48,246 bases of DNA. Source: Streptomyces brasiliensis (lineage in GTDB: Bacteria > Actinomycetota > Actinomycetes > Streptomycetales > Streptomycetaceae). The notes beneath the pieces were generated by a model that was not told the origin of the DNA, did not search any database, and saw nothing but the letters and a program-made list of their open reading frames with translations. The stretch spans positions 1 to 48,246 of the forward strand of contig NZ_BMQA01000050.1 in NCBI RefSeq assembly GCF_014647875.1, written 5' to 3'. A program made the translations under genes and the position numbers. Shown one piece after another: positions 1 through 8,742 of this stretch (its first letter is position 1; each line of letters opens with the position of its first letter).

Positions 1-123
1 ATACAAGATCACACACTACCCGTTAGACGGAAGTTGGGGTACCTAACGAAGCCCTACTAGGAGGGCGGCGCGCCCACCGATCCCGGCTGTCGGCCAGTCT
101 GAACTGGGCGTTGGCTTCGGCGG

Positions 124-490
124 ATGATTCCTGTGCGCCCTTCGAAGGTGATCACACGCCGCCGCGACGGGTGGATCTATGCCTACGTGATGGAATCCGG
201 CGTTCTCGGGGCGCTGGAGCCCGCTGCGCTGTTCCGGCCGCGACCCTGCGACGAGGTCGTGGAACCGGCGGTCCGGCTCGATCTGGAGCCAGTCGTGTAT
301 AGCGCGGAAGACCCCCTGTACCAGGAGGCGTCGACCATCTTGCGCGTCGGGTGGGCCCCACTCTCTGGGAGCGTGATCCCGACAGGGCAGATTGAGCTGG
401 ACCGCTGGGCTACAGTGCTCAGTTGGGGACCGAACAGTTGCCGAGGGGGCAGCTTCGTGGTTCGGGGGGACCCCATCGGGGAAGGGACCT
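124..490 (+). CDS. hypothetical reading frame upstream of the GntR regulator (weak)
   Basis: An ATG-initiated frame with strongly G/C-ending codons runs from here and stays open to 618, into the regulator start at 491. A 128-base overlap with the regulator is unlikely, so the genuine coding part probably ends earlier or the frame is a decayed gene that lost its stop. The product has no motif I recognise. The first 120 bases of the window show nothing I can name. Confidence 0.25.
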
Positions 491-1204
491 GTGTCTGTGA
501 CGGAGTCGCTGCGCCCACTGACACGGCCGCGCATCTACGAGCAGGTGGTCGCGAGGCTGCGGGAGTACGTGGAGCGGGAACACCTGCACGCGGGGGACAA
601 CCTGCCCCCGGAGCGTGAGCTCGCCGAGCGGCTGGGCGTCAGCCGCACTTCGGTACGGCAGGCCATCGTCGCCCTCGAGGTGCAGGGCCTGGTCGCGGTG
701 CGGCACGGCGGCGGCACATATCTGCTGCGCGACCGGCTTGACGCCGAACCCCTGGAGACGATGATCGACCGGCGGCGCCGGCTCCCGGACGTCCTGGACG
801 CCCGGGACGCGCTGGAGACCAAACTCGCCGCGCTCGCAGCCGCACGCCGCACCGACGAGGACCTTCGGGAGATCGACGCGGCCCTGACGGCCATGGCCGA
901 GGCCATCGACCGCGGCGAACTCGGCATCTCCGAGGACAAACGCTTCCACGCCGCTGTCACCGCGGCCGCCCACAGTGCGCTGCTCGCCGCTTTCATGGCG
1001 GAGATCGCGCTGCCCATCGCCGAGAGCCGTGCCGAGTCACTGCGTCAGCCCGGACGCCCGGCGCTGTCGCTGGAACAGCACCGCGGCATCGCCGAGGCGA
1101 TACGCGCGGGTGACCAGGAGGCTGCCGCGCACTCGATGCACCACCACGTGGTGACCGTCGGCCACGTCAAATTGCTGGGCTGGCAGGCAGAGGCCACGGA
1201 CTGA
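491..1204 (+). CDS. GntR/FadR-family transcriptional regulator
   Basis: 237-residue regulator. A winged helix-turn-helix occupies about residues 12-75, with the GntR signatures PPERELAERLGVSRTSVRQA and GLVAVRHGGGTYL. An FCD-type helical ligand domain follows at about 85-215 and includes the FH and late H/HH positions that bind metal or carboxylate in FadR-type proteins. I chose GTG 491 over the longer in-frame extension because a GGGGAAGGGA ribosome site lies just upstream and the GntR domain normally begins near the N-terminus. It precedes an MHS symporter on the same strand, so a role as a local substrate-responsive regulator of uptake is likely but inferred. The ligand cannot be told. Confidence 0.85.
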   Translation: MSVTESLRPLTRPRIYEQVVARLREYVEREHLHAGDNLPPERELAERLGVSRTSVRQAIVALEVQGLVAVRHGGGTYLLRDRLDAEPLETMIDRRRRLPDVLDARDALETKLAALAAARRTDEDLREIDAALTAMAEAIDRGELGISEDKRFHAAVTAAAHSALLAAFMAEIALPIAESRAESLRQPGRPALSLEQHRGIAEAIRAGDQEAAAHSMHHHVVTVGHVKLLGWQAEATD

Positions 1205-1206
1205 TC

Positions 1207-1380
1207 AGCGCCTGGACGGTGTGCTTCCGGACCGATGACGTCCAGGCCACGGCGGAGGCCGTCGAGCGGCGGCCCGTGTCGGCCGCGGACGTGCCGGACG
1301 GCGGCGGGATTGCGGCTCGCGGACACCTCGGATGCGGTGTGCGCGGTGCTCCATGCTCTGCTTCAACGCCTGGATGCGGC
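1207..1380 (+). pseudogene. possible VOC/glyoxalase-family C-terminal remnant
   Basis: Downstream of the regulator a short stretch reads WTVCFRTDDVQATAEAVE. A change of frame is then needed before a tail like DTSDAVCAVLHAL. This resembles the last beta-alpha-beta unit of glyoxalase/bleomycin-resistance fold proteins, but it is too short to be certain. The rest of the gap to 1548 holds nothing I can name apart from the upstream region of the transporter. Confidence 0.33.
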
Positions 1381-1548
1381 AGGGCAGATGACAGGCAGTT
1401 GCAGGCGGCGCGGCCGGGGCGGTCGGCCGCTTGGTGATGCGCCCTCACTCACGGCCACGCGCCCCCTTGACATGTCCGCAGCAGGGTAGCACCCTCACCG
1501 CAATTCACTCATTGGTCCAGTGGTTCAACCAGTTGCCCGGGAGGCGTC

Positions 1549-2910
1549 ATGACCGCACCTGCGCCCTCTGCCACCACCGTCCCCGAAGGGATGTACAGAC
1601 ACCGCCGCCGTGCCGTGGTCGCCAGCACGGTGGGCACCGCGATCGAGTGGTACGACTTCTTCCTCTACGGCACTGCCGCCGCTCTGGTGTTTCCCCACGT
1701 GTTCTTCCCCGGCTCGGACCCGTACACCGGGGTGCTCGCCTCGTTCGGCACGCAGTTCGTCGGCTTCGCGGCCCGTCCGCTGGGGGCCGCGATCTTCGGG
1801 CACGTCGGAGACCGGATCGGCCGCAAGTCCACACTCGTGACCACCCTCGTCCTGATGGGGGCCAGCACTTTCCTCATCGGTGTACTGCCGGGCTATGCCT
1901 CCATCGGCCTCGCCGCACCCGTACTGCTGGTCCTGTTGCGGATCGCCCAGGGCATCGGTGTAGGCGGCGAATGGGGCGGCTCGGTCCTGCTGTCGATGGA
2001 ATGGGGCGACGAGCGCCGCCGCGGGCTGATGGCCAGCTGGCCGCAGCTCGGCGTACCGCTGGGTCTTCTCGCCTCGACGGGCATGGTCAAGATGACGAAC
2101 GCGATGTCCGGCGACGGCTTCGACAGCTGGGGCTGGCGGATACCCTTCCTCGCCAGCGTCGTACTGATCGGCATCGGGCTCTATGTGCGGCTGCGCGTGC
2201 TGGAGAGTCCGGCCTTCACCGAGGTGAAGCAGGAGCGCGTGGTGGTGCGCCAGCCGGTCTGGCGCGTGCTGCGGCACCAGCCGCGCGCCGTGCTGACCTC
2301 TGCCTTCGTCCGGATGTCGGAGCAGGCGCCCTTCTACCTCTTCATCACCTTCGTGCTCACCTATGGAACGCAGAAGCTGAGTATCCCCAGAGGCGACCTG
2401 CTGAACGACACGCTCGTCGCGGCGGCAGTCGGGTTGATCACCGTCCCGCTCTTCGGCCACCTGTCCGACCGTTTCGGGCGGCGCCTGGTCTACGCCATCG
2501 GTATCTGCTGCACCGGGCTGTTCGCGTTCCCGTACTTCGGTCTGCTCAACACCGGCAGCTCCGGTCTCGTACTCCTCGCGATTGTGCTCTCCCTGGTCTT
2601 CCACGACATCCAGTACGGTCCCCAGGCCGCACTGATCGCCGAGGGGTTCGGGACCAACGTCCGCTACAGCGGTGCCGGGATCGGATATCAACTCGCCTCG
2701 GTGATCGCGGGCGGACCAGCGCCGCTCATCGCGGCGGCGATCCTCGAGCACACCGGCTCCAGCACAGGGATCAGCTGGTACATCGCCGGCTGCTGCGCGG
2801 TCGCCGTGATCGCGCTGTTTTTCATGCCACGTCAGGCGCCGGCGCTCACGGCCTCGCACGGTACGGCTCCGTCGCGCAGCAAGGCCGCGTCCTCGCCGGG
2901 AGAGCTCTGA
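1549..2910 (+). CDS. MFS transporter, metabolite:H+ symporter (MHS) family
   Basis: 453-residue inner-membrane transporter with about 12 hydrophobic segments. The N-terminus carries the MHS hallmark TAIEWYDFFLYGTAAALVF. The first cytoplasmic loop has the MFS motif GHVGDRIGRKSTL near residues 83-95, and its repeat GHLSDRFGRRLVYA appears near 300. RIAQGIGVGGEWGGSVLL in helix 4 is also typical. Members such as ShiA, KgtP and ProP take up small carboxylates or osmolytes with protons. The substrate here cannot be assigned. The ATG follows a GGGAGGCG ribosome site. It sits 344 bases after a GntR regulator, suggesting a regulator-transporter pair. Confidence 0.93.
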   Translation: MTAPAPSATTVPEGMYRHRRRAVVASTVGTAIEWYDFFLYGTAAALVFPHVFFPGSDPYTGVLASFGTQFVGFAARPLGAAIFGHVGDRIGRKSTLVTTLVLMGASTFLIGVLPGYASIGLAAPVLLVLLRIAQGIGVGGEWGGSVLLSMEWGDERRRGLMASWPQLGVPLGLLASTGMVKMTNAMSGDGFDSWGWRIPFLASVVLIGIGLYVRLRVLESPAFTEVKQERVVVRQPVWRVLRHQPRAVLTSAFVRMSEQAPFYLFITFVLTYGTQKLSIPRGDLLNDTLVAAAVGLITVPLFGHLSDRFGRRLVYAIGICCTGLFAFPYFGLLNTGSSGLVLLAIVLSLVFHDIQYGPQAALIAEGFGTNVRYSGAGIGYQLASVIAGGPAPLIAAAILEHTGSSTGISWYIAGCCAVAVIALFFMPRQAPALTASHGTAPSRSKAASSPGEL

Positions 2911-3115
2911 CCGGCGGGGCGGTACAGACCTCGACCCGGTCGGGGCCGTACTCCCGAATCCCCGTTCTCCGATCACGCGGCTGTTCTCGGGTTCGTCCCG
3001 GGGATGGTCACGAGATCCCGATGCGACAGTAGCGGTCCGGGAGGCGGGCGCGCGCAGGACCGGGCAGTGCCAAGCCTGTCCCTGCCAGGCAGCCGTCGAT
3101 GATCCGGGGCTTGTA

Positions 3116-3360
3116 AAGCTGACGATTTCGTTGCCGGATGAACAGGCGGAGGAACTGAAGCCGCTCACGCCCGGCAAGGGGGAGACCTCGGAGTTCGCGT
3201 CGCGGGCGATCGCCGGCGCGCTGGCGCAGCGACGGTCCGACCGGTTCTTCGACGCATATTTCGCCGAGGTGGGGACCCGTCATCGGCCGATGAGGCGTGG
3301 ATCGAGGCGCAGTTCGCGGAGCGCCGCGCAGCCAGATGCGAGTGCCGCGGGAAGGGGTTG
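3116..3360 (+). pseudogene. frameshifted antitoxin of a VapBC-like pair
   Basis: The frame begins K-L-T-I-S-L-P-D-E-Q-A-E-E-L, the beta-strand and helix start expected of a ribbon-helix-helix-type antitoxin. It continues to about 3284 and then needs a change of frame, where DEAWIEAQFAERRAARCE resumes an acidic, helical C-terminus of the kind that wraps a toxin. No good start codon is visible upstream: the codon before K is GTA, and TTG 3131 is the only in-frame alternative. It ends directly against the PIN toxin start, which is the usual antitoxin-toxin layout. Family membership rests on motif and neighbour. Confidence 0.5.
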
Positions 3361-3724
3361 ATGCTCGACACCGGTGCGCTGATCGCGATCGAGAGGCGAG
3401 GCCCGGGTCGTCGGGCTGGTCCGCCGGGCGATCGCCGAGGGCATGACGGTATCGGTGCCGACCGTGGTCAGCGTGCAGGCCTGGCGAGGCGGTCCTTGCC
3501 AGGCGCTGCTGTCCGGTTTCCTGTTCAGGGCGAAGCTCGATATTGTCGGGTACGGGCTGGAGGACGCGAGGGCAGTGGGCCGCAAGATTGCCGAGCGCGG
3601 GCACCCTGATGTCGTTGACGTGTTCGTGGTGCTGCACGCCAACGCCCGCCACCATGCGGTGGTTGCGTCCTATCCCGAGGACATCGTCAAGATTGGCCCG
3701 AAGATCCCCCTGATCGCTGTGTGA
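3361..3724 (+). pseudogene. PIN-domain (VapC-like) toxin, frameshifted
   Basis: It starts MLDTGALIAIER, which gives the first catalytic Asp of a PIN ribonuclease. Around 3395-3400 the frame must shift by one base, after which GEARVVGLVRRAIAEGM and VPTVVSVQAWRGG follow. The C-terminal part reads HPDVVDVFVVLHA, with the D-x-x-D acidic cluster expected in the third conserved position, then a VVASYPEDI-like end. With the shift the protein would be about 120 residues, normal for actinobacterial PIN toxins. As read it is inactive. It pairs with the broken antitoxin just upstream. Confidence 0.62.
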
Positions 3725-3894
3725 TCGGCTCCGCAGGGAAGGCGTGCACCGACCTACTCGTGACCTACGGCCTGTACCGGCGGGCAGCTTGATCATCTGT
3801 AGGAGCATGAGACCCGATCATGCGGGACTGCGGTCGGGGGCATCGCCCGAGGTCAGCTGCGGTGAAGGGGTTTTGAGGCGCTACGCCCCTCAGG

Positions 3895-4842
3895 TCACGT
3901 CGTCTCACCGTCGGCGCGGTCGTCGTCAGCGTCCGGCTGCGCGGGCAGGGCCTGGCCGGCGGACACCGATTCCACTTTGCCGATGTCCTGCGGCGTGAGG
4001 TCGAGGTCGGAGATCTCGCCGTCGCCGGGTCCCTCTGCCTCTCTTCGGGCCTTGCGCCGGTCATTGAGAAGCGAAAAGACAACGGCGGCGAAATAGAACG
4101 CCCAGATCGGCGCGGCCAGCGCCAGCATGGTCAGCGGGTCCGTGCTCGGCGTCGCCACAGCCGAAAAGACCGTGATCCCCATGATCATGCCGCGCCACCA
4201 GCCGAGCATCCTCCGGCCGGACAGCACTCCGGTGAGGTTCAGCATCACCAGCAGCAGCGGCATCTCGAAGGAGAGACCAAAGACGACCACCATGCGGGTG
4301 ACGAGGTCGAGCAGATCGTCCAACGGCAGCAGGTTGTCCACCCCGTGCGGGGTGAAGCCGATCAACACCTTCGCGGTCGTGGGCAGCACCTTGTAGGCGA
4401 AGAAGGCGCCGCCGAAGAACAGCGGGACGCCCGCGCCGACGAACGCGTAGGCGTATTTCCGCTCGTGCTTGTGCAGGCCGGGGGCAACGAACGCCCACAG
4501 CTGGTACAGCCATACCGGCGAGGCCAGCACGACGCCAGCCATCAGGGACACCTTCAGCGCCAGGGTGAAGGGTGCGAGCAGACCGCTGATCGTGATCCGC
4601 GCGCAGGTGGTGTCCGCGGTCTGCTTGGCCAGATCGGCGAAGGACGTCGGGCAGCCGACCGAGTCCAGCACCGGCCTGGTCAAGAAGTTCACGAGGCCCT
4701 TGTAGTAGAAGGCCGCGGCGATCGTGACGACCAGGATGGCAAGGACGGCCTTGGCGAGCCGGTTGCGGAGCTCACGAAGGTGCTCCGCGAGCGGCATCCG
4801 CCCCTCGGGATCCTTCTCCTTGTTGCGGGCCGACTGGGGCAC
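3895..4842 (-). CDS. tatC: Sec-independent translocase protein TatC
   Basis: 315-residue polytopic membrane protein that recognises twin-arginine signal peptides and forms the Tat receptor. The N-terminus has MPLAEHLRELRNRLAKAVLA, the conserved cytoplasmic start of TatC. Six hydrophobic segments follow, including SPVWLYQLWAFVAPGLHKHERKYA, whose P-x-x-x-Y-Q-x-W-x-F-x-x-P-G-L core is diagnostic, and FGLSFEMPLLLVMLNLTG. The C-terminal tail is long and acidic, typical of Streptomyces TatC. The start is GTG with GAGGACG ahead. It lies downstream of tatA on the same strand with an unusually wide 388-base gap. It may be a second Tat set beside the housekeeping one, which cannot be judged from this window. 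Confidence 0.97.
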   Translation of the reverse strand: MPQSARNKEKDPEGRMPLAEHLRELRNRLAKAVLAILVVTIAAAFYYKGLVNFLTRPVLDSVGCPTSFADLAKQTADTTCARITISGLLAPFTLALKVSLMAGVVLASPVWLYQLWAFVAPGLHKHERKYAYAFVGAGVPLFFGGAFFAYKVLPTTAKVLIGFTPHGVDNLLPLDDLLDLVTRMVVVFGLSFEMPLLLVMLNLTGVLSGRRMLGWWRGMIMGITVFSAVATPSTDPLTMLALAAPIWAFYFAAVVFSLLNDRRKARREAEGPGDGEISDLDLTPQDIGKVESVSAGQALPAQPDADDDRADGETT

Positions 4843-5230
4843 GCCACGTCCTCATCTCGTGCGGCAGACCGGAGACAACCGGCCCTGCGTTAGTACTTGA
4901 TCGGTCTCCGTCACCCGGTGGGGCGCGGGCTCGCCACGGCGCCGGTTGCGGCCGGTAGCGCGTCCAGGAGGCAGTTGGTCCAGGTCGGCACCACTTACTG
5001 CGAGCTGATCTGCCTTGCCCGGCCCGAGGATGGACGGCTCACGAAGGTCCTCGGACCGTCCACTGTCACGCGCCGCGCTCGGGCCGGGAAACAGCGCTGC
5101 TCCGGCCAAGACGTCGGCCTATGCCGCAGACAACGACGCGGGCGGCCCGACAGTGCGAGAGGTGAGCCGGCCGAAGAGGCTTCGGGCAGCGTCTCGTGCG
5201 GGGATGAGCCAGGAGCGCGCAGGACCGGGC
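4843..5230. other. gap between tatA and tatC with no supportable gene
   Basis: Short frames exist on both strands but none has a convincing start, codon bias or recognisable product. In most Streptomyces tatA and tatC nearly touch, so this stretch may be an insertion or a decayed small gene. No clear terminator hairpin is seen. Confidence 0.4.
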
Positions 5231-5512
5231 TCAGCCTCCGTGGCTGGTCGTGCTGTCCGTGGGCGCGGTGCGGGTGGTGGCGGTGTCTCCGGGAGCGCCC
5301 GGGATCGTCCGCTGTCCCGGTGCAGGCTCGGGCTCGGGGCGTGGCTCGTTTGACGCGCCGTCGTCCTTCATGGCCTTGGTCTCGCTCTTGAGGATCCGCA
5401 TGGACTTGCCCAGCGCCCGGGCCGTGTCGGGTAGTTTCTTCGAGCCGAAGATCAAAACCACCACCGCGACCAGGATCAGCAGGTGCCAGGGCTCCAGCGC
5501 ATTGCGGAACAT
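5231..5512 (-). CDS. tatA: Sec-independent translocase protein TatA
   Basis: 93-residue protein forming the Tat pore or weakening the membrane during transport of folded proteins. One transmembrane helix near residues 10-22 (LLILVAVVVLIFG) is followed by the conserved F-G-S-K-K-L-P hinge. The amphipathic helix TARALGKSMRILKSETKAMK comes next, then a polar Pro/Thr-rich tail. This is the standard TatA layout, and FGSKKLPD is near-identical to other actinobacterial TatA. The ATG at 5512 follows AAGGGGT and starts two bases after the stop of the upstream unknown gene (TGA-CG-ATG), so translation is probably coupled to it. Confidence 0.93.
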   Translation of the reverse strand: MFRNALEPWHLLILVAVVVLIFGSKKLPDTARALGKSMRILKSETKAMKDDGASNEPRPEPEPAPGQRTIPGAPGDTATTRTAPTDSTTSHGG

Positions 5513-5514
5513 CG

Positions 5515-6327
5515 TCACACCACCCCTTCGAACGCGTCGGCCTTCATACCTGCCTCGGCGATCCGTGCCGCTTGTTCCTGCGCGGCATCGGTGGGAGCGG
5601 GAGCGCCCGCGGCACATCGTGTCTTGCTGCCCCCAGCATGCCCCCATGGCTCTCCGGGCGCGCGCAGAGCCCCGGCCGCCGCCCGAAGAAGCGTCCAGCC
5701 CACGACCGGGCCTTGCGGAAGGTTGACGCGGCGGAAGGCGCACACCTTTGGCCGCGGACGACGGCTCGCCGCCGCGGGCGGGCGCGTCCAGCACGGTTGC
5801 CCGTCCGCCGATACGGCGAAGAGTTCCCCCTCCGCGTCCCGGCCGCACTCGGCCGGGACATCACGCTGCTGGACGCGGTCGATGTCCACGACCCGGCAGG
5901 ACTCTGCACCGGCGGATGGCCAGCACTCGTCGTCGCAGAAGGGGATACGCAGGAAGTGGCTGGGCAGGCCGGCGTCCGTGCCCGCACCCGCGGTCTCGTG
6001 CGCGGGCGCCTGGGAGGAGGTATCCCGGTGCACTTGGCACGGCGGTTTCACCGGTGTCCGCCGCCCGCGCCATCGGGAGATTCCCACGGGGTCGTCCAGC
6101 CAGGCCTCGCAAGTGAATTCGTCGCCGAGCTCGACCGGCAACGGGCGTACGGCGAGGCGCAGTTCGCTGCCTGTGACCTGCATGGCCACCTGCGCCGGCT
6201 GCCCGGCCCGCGGAGTGTGCGGGGGCGTTTGGGCCGGATGGAGGCCCAGCCGCTGCCCCTGCAAGCAACCACGTTCGGGCACCTGGAACAGCCGATGGGT
6301 CTTCGCGTTCGACCACGGTGCGTTCAT
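5515..6327 (-). CDS. unknown protein translationally linked to tatA
   Basis: 270 residues with good actinobacterial third-position bias across the whole frame, so probably a real gene. I recognise no family. Visible features are a basic Pro-rich beginning and a central ELGDEFTCEAWLDDPVGISR stretch. Three Cys and several acidic residues lie near CDDECWPSAGAESC, and the end is Ala-rich. There is no signal peptide or membrane segment. ATG 6327 has AGGGAAAG seven bases upstream and overlaps the preceding short gene's stop as ATGA. An in-frame ATG at 6465 is an alternative. Its stop abuts the tatA start, so it belongs to the same transcript. Confidence 0.55.
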   Translation of the reverse strand: MNAPWSNAKTHRLFQVPERGCLQGQRLGLHPAQTPPHTPRAGQPAQVAMQVTGSELRLAVRPLPVELGDEFTCEAWLDDPVGISRWRGRRTPVKPPCQVHRDTSSQAPAHETAGAGTDAGLPSHFLRIPFCDDECWPSAGAESCRVVDIDRVQQRDVPAECGRDAEGELFAVSADGQPCWTRPPAAASRRPRPKVCAFRRVNLPQGPVVGWTLLRAAAGALRAPGEPWGHAGGSKTRCAAGAPAPTDAAQEQAARIAEAGMKADAFEGVV

Positions 6328-6465
6328 CGGCTTTCCCTGGAGTGACCGTTCCTGTCGCCGACTGGCGCGATGTTCACGCGTGGCTGTCGGGCGTGGAAGG
6401 CGAGGCGAGTGGAGTTGGCCGGCTGCTGCGGGGGCGGGCCGGGTGTCGATGTCCTTGCGGTGCAT
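6324..6465 (-). pseudogene. short frameshifted gene between two unknown genes
   Basis: ATG 6465 follows GAAGAAGGAGAC and reads MHRKDIDTRPAPAAAGQL with high G/C-ending codons. Codon bias then moves to another frame, reading STRLAFHARQPRVNIAPVG and stopping at 6324, where the TGA overlaps the next ATG. One extra base would explain this. With repair it would be about 47 residues. I do not recognise the family. The bias switch is the main evidence and also supports 6327 as the start of the next gene. Confidence 0.37.
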
Positions 6466-6496
6466 GTCTCCTTCTTCCTGTCGGGTCGGGGTCGAT

Positions 6497-6919
6497 TCAG
6501 ATCCTGGGGCGCCCGGCGGCCGTCCAGGCGGCGTATTCCTGGCGGACGTAGAGACGGCGGCTGGGGGCGAGCGTGATCGCGTCGGGGTGGTGCGGGCCGG
6601 CCACCAGGTCGGGATGGCGGCGGTCGTGCAGGACGAGTTGTTCGGCGGTTTCTGCGGCGGCTGCGACCGGGCCGGGGCCGGGGTCGTCCAGGGCCATCCG
6701 GTCCATGAGGGCGGCCTGGCGTAGCCGCCAGGCGCGTTCGGCGGCCGTCGCATCGACCGGGGGGCCGGTGACGGGCCTGGCCTGGCGGCCGTCGCATTCG
6801 GCCCCGAGAGCGAGCACTTGGTGCATCTCGCGGCGCAGGTCCGGCGCATTCGCGTACGCCTCGTGCGGGGGCGGGGCGCTGATGCCTTCGCCGCTGTTCG
6901 GGGTGGCGTTCACGCTCAT
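6497..6919 (-). CDS. hypothetical protein, 140 residues
   Basis: ATG 6919 directly follows a strong GGCGGAGGT ribosome site. The product is soluble, Ala/Pro-rich and mostly helical, with a repeated aromatic/His pattern late in the protein (VLHDRRHPDLVAGPHHPDA, then RRLYVRQEYAAW). No signal peptide or membrane helix is seen and I do not recognise the family. It lies between the ATPase-type anti-sigma-like gene and the short gene upstream of tatA, all on the same strand with short gaps, so it probably shares their transcript. Confidence 0.6.
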   Translation of the reverse strand: MSVNATPNSGEGISAPPPHEAYANAPDLRREMHQVLALGAECDGRQARPVTGPPVDATAAERAWRLRQAALMDRMALDDPGPGPVAAAAETAEQLVLHDRRHPDLVAGPHHPDAITLAPSRRLYVRQEYAAWTAAGRPRI

Positions 6920-7200
6920 ACCTCCGCCGGTTCGTAGGGGCTGGTACCGCAGCGTTGACACAGCACCGTGTCGTGGCCGGGGCCGTCGTGAATCAAGGGT
7001 CGACGGGTGTGCCGCGGACCGCCTGGGTACCTGGGGCCGGGCTCGAGCAGCCGTCGATGGGGCACGGCCTGTGGGTCGCGAAGGCCCACTCGGCGGGTCG
7101 TCGGGTGACCCGGCGTCGCAGCTGCCCCCGGTGACCCGTCGCTGTGCGGCAGTGCCGGCCCCGGCAGGGGGTCGCAGCTCGTGCGGAACGTCCGGCCCGG

Positions 7201-7770
7201 TCATGGCGAGCACCTCAGGCAGGCGCGGACTTCGCGGCCGCTGCGTGTCTGGTGGACTTCGGTCGACTGAGCGAGGTACTGGACGATGCCGGTGCCGCGG
7301 CCGTGTTCGTCGGGGGCGATGTCGGGGCGATGGTGTTCCACGGTCGTGCCGGAGTCAGTGACCACAATGTGCAGAGTGCCGTGGTCGAGGACGAGTAGCA
7401 GGGTCATGCGCTCGTGGCCGTACTGCGCGGCGTTGGCGGCGAGTTCGTCGACGATGAGAACGGCGGAGTCCCGCTCGCTTGCGGGCACACTCCAGGTCTC
7501 CAGCAGATCGGCCGCGAAGTGACGAGCGGCGGAGACGTGCGCCTCCTGCGCGGGCAGGGTGAGCAGCGCCTGGTGCCGGCAGGGCTGGCCGAGCAGTGAA
7601 CTCGGGCTGGGAGAATCGGTCACAAACATGGTCTTCTGGCTCTTCTGTGGATGTGCGGAGGCCGGAACGGGGGAGACCGCCAACAACTTCGGGGCGGTCG
7701 GTGGGCGGGATCCTGCATGGGCGCGCTCATTGAGTTCCACGGGCGACGCATGCCGAACGGTTCGAGTCAT
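7201..7770 (-). CDS. ATP-binding anti-sigma-factor-like regulator (HATPase_c_2, RsbW type)
   Basis: 189 residues from ATG 7770, which follows AAAAGGGGCGA; ATG 7629 would give 142 residues and still contain the whole domain. The GHKL fold is clear. The N box is VDELAANAAQYG, a beta-strand region TLLLVLDHGTLHIVVTDSGTT contains the G1 box, and RGTGIVQYLAQS is the G2 box. Streptomyces encode many small ATPases of this class that bind sigma factors or anti-anti-sigma proteins. The partner is unknown, and no anti-anti-sigma gene is adjacent. It is the first gene of a minus-strand run leading to tatA and tatC. Confidence 0.85.
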   Translation of the reverse strand: MTRTVRHASPVELNERAHAGSRPPTAPKLLAVSPVPASAHPQKSQKTMFVTDSPSPSSLLGQPCRHQALLTLPAQEAHVSAARHFAADLLETWSVPASERDSAVLIVDELAANAAQYGHERMTLLLVLDHGTLHIVVTDSGTTVEHHRPDIAPDEHGRGTGIVQYLAQSTEVHQTRSGREVRACLRCSP

Positions 7771-7839
7771 TCGCCCCTTTTGTTCAACCTCTTGCGAGCC
7801 TGTCAATGCCAGCGGCCTGGCTGGACTCACTCGCCTCTG

Positions 7840-8190
7840 TCAGAGCTCGATGCCGTACTCGGCCGAACCAGGAACCGACGGCTCGGTCTCCTCGCCCGTG
7901 ATCTCCCGGACGGCCTTGCGGGAACTCACGCCGTAGAGCCGGACGAACCTGCATGCCCACGTCTCGGCTCGGTCGCGACACTCGGCGTGCAGACATCCTG
8001 GATCCTCTCCTCCGGGCTGCACGGACTTCGGAGGAAAAGGAGACTCGAGGTCGCCGGCCGTTTGGTGAACCGCATACCGCTGCTCGCGCGGGGGAGGGGA
8101 GAACACCTCGGCCGGGCCGTCGTAAAGACCAGGGCGGCGAAACCGACCACTCGGACGGGGAGTGCACGCCCCGTCGGCGCACTCACGCAT
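7840..8190 (-). CDS. hypothetical protein, 116 residues
   Basis: ATG 8190 opens a 116-residue frame with moderate codon bias that ends 69 bases before the HATPase gene. The C-terminal half looks most gene-like (CRDRAETWACRFVRLYGVSS, then a short acidic end). Four Cys are spread through it without a clear zinc motif. No family recognised. It starts within the disturbed flank of a TnpB remnant, so the N-terminal part may not be original. Confidence 0.4.
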   Translation of the reverse strand: MRECADGACTPRPSGRFRRPGLYDGPAEVFSPPPREQRYAVHQTAGDLESPFPPKSVQPGGEDPGCLHAECRDRAETWACRFVRLYGVSSRKAVREITGEETEPSVPGSAEYGIEL

Positions 8191-8329
8191 CAAGTCGGCT
8201 GAGGACTGGGCCGATTCGTTGGAGCCGGGGGTGAGGGTGACCAGGGCCCGGAAACCGTCGGCGCGCCGCGAGAAGGACCAGGGCGCCGGCTTCGGCCTCC
8301 TCCCGGTGACTCCACCCAGGACTGAAGGA

Positions 8330-8742
8330 CCCCCAACCCGCGTCCAGGATGCTCTTGTTCAGGCCGGCCCTGGCGGCGGCGCCGTTCGGGCGGAACGCGC
8401 CGTCCTGGCCCGGGTCGGGCTTGGGCGCAGCCGTCTTGGTCATGCCCGCCGTGTTCAGTCGCTCGTGCGCGATCACGTCGTGGTCGCGGATCAGCGCGCG
8501 AGCGGTCTTGTGGTGGAAGTCGAGACGCTTCCTGCGGGCCTTGGCGTACACGTTGGCGACCTTCCGCGCGGCGGCCCGGTGCGCCTTGGTTCGGCGGCCG
8601 GTGCGTTGGGGGAACGTCGCGAGGTGCCGCTGCGCCTCAGCCAGCTCCTGCGCCACCGTGCCGAGAAAGCGCGGGTTCGGCTCGTGCTCGCCTTCGGTGC
8701 TCCCCTCAAAAGGACTCTGATGGTCATCGGCTGCACGTCCTC
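8330..8742 (-). pseudogene. IS200/IS605-type TnpB (OrfB) internal fragment
   Basis: The frame reads EHEPNPRFLGTVAQELAEAQ, then RRTKAHRAAARKVANVYAKA and RLDFHHKTARALIRDHDVIA, which is the central helical part and the start of the RuvC region of TnpB nucleases. A GLNKSILDAGWG end follows. Both ends are missing: the N-terminal third is absent upstream and the frame loses its family match after AGWG near 8345. The zinc ribbon, last catalytic acid and terminal hairpin are not present, so neither the nuclease nor its guide RNA end survives. Confidence 0.82.

Noticed and set aside
1525..3177. A 550-codon open frame on the minus strand across the transporter gene
   Set aside because: It mirrors the MHS symporter in the opposite frame. 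Long antisense frames are normal in GC-rich DNA, and it has no motifs or ribosome site.
3725..3894. Possible promoter or small RNA between the PIN remnant and tatC
   Set aside because: No clear -10/-35 pair, hairpin or coding signal could be made out in this 170-base gap.
7757..7780. GGTTCGAGTC, resembling a tRNA T-loop
   Set aside because: The flanking bases do not pair to make a T-stem, and no acceptor or anticodon arm is found upstream.
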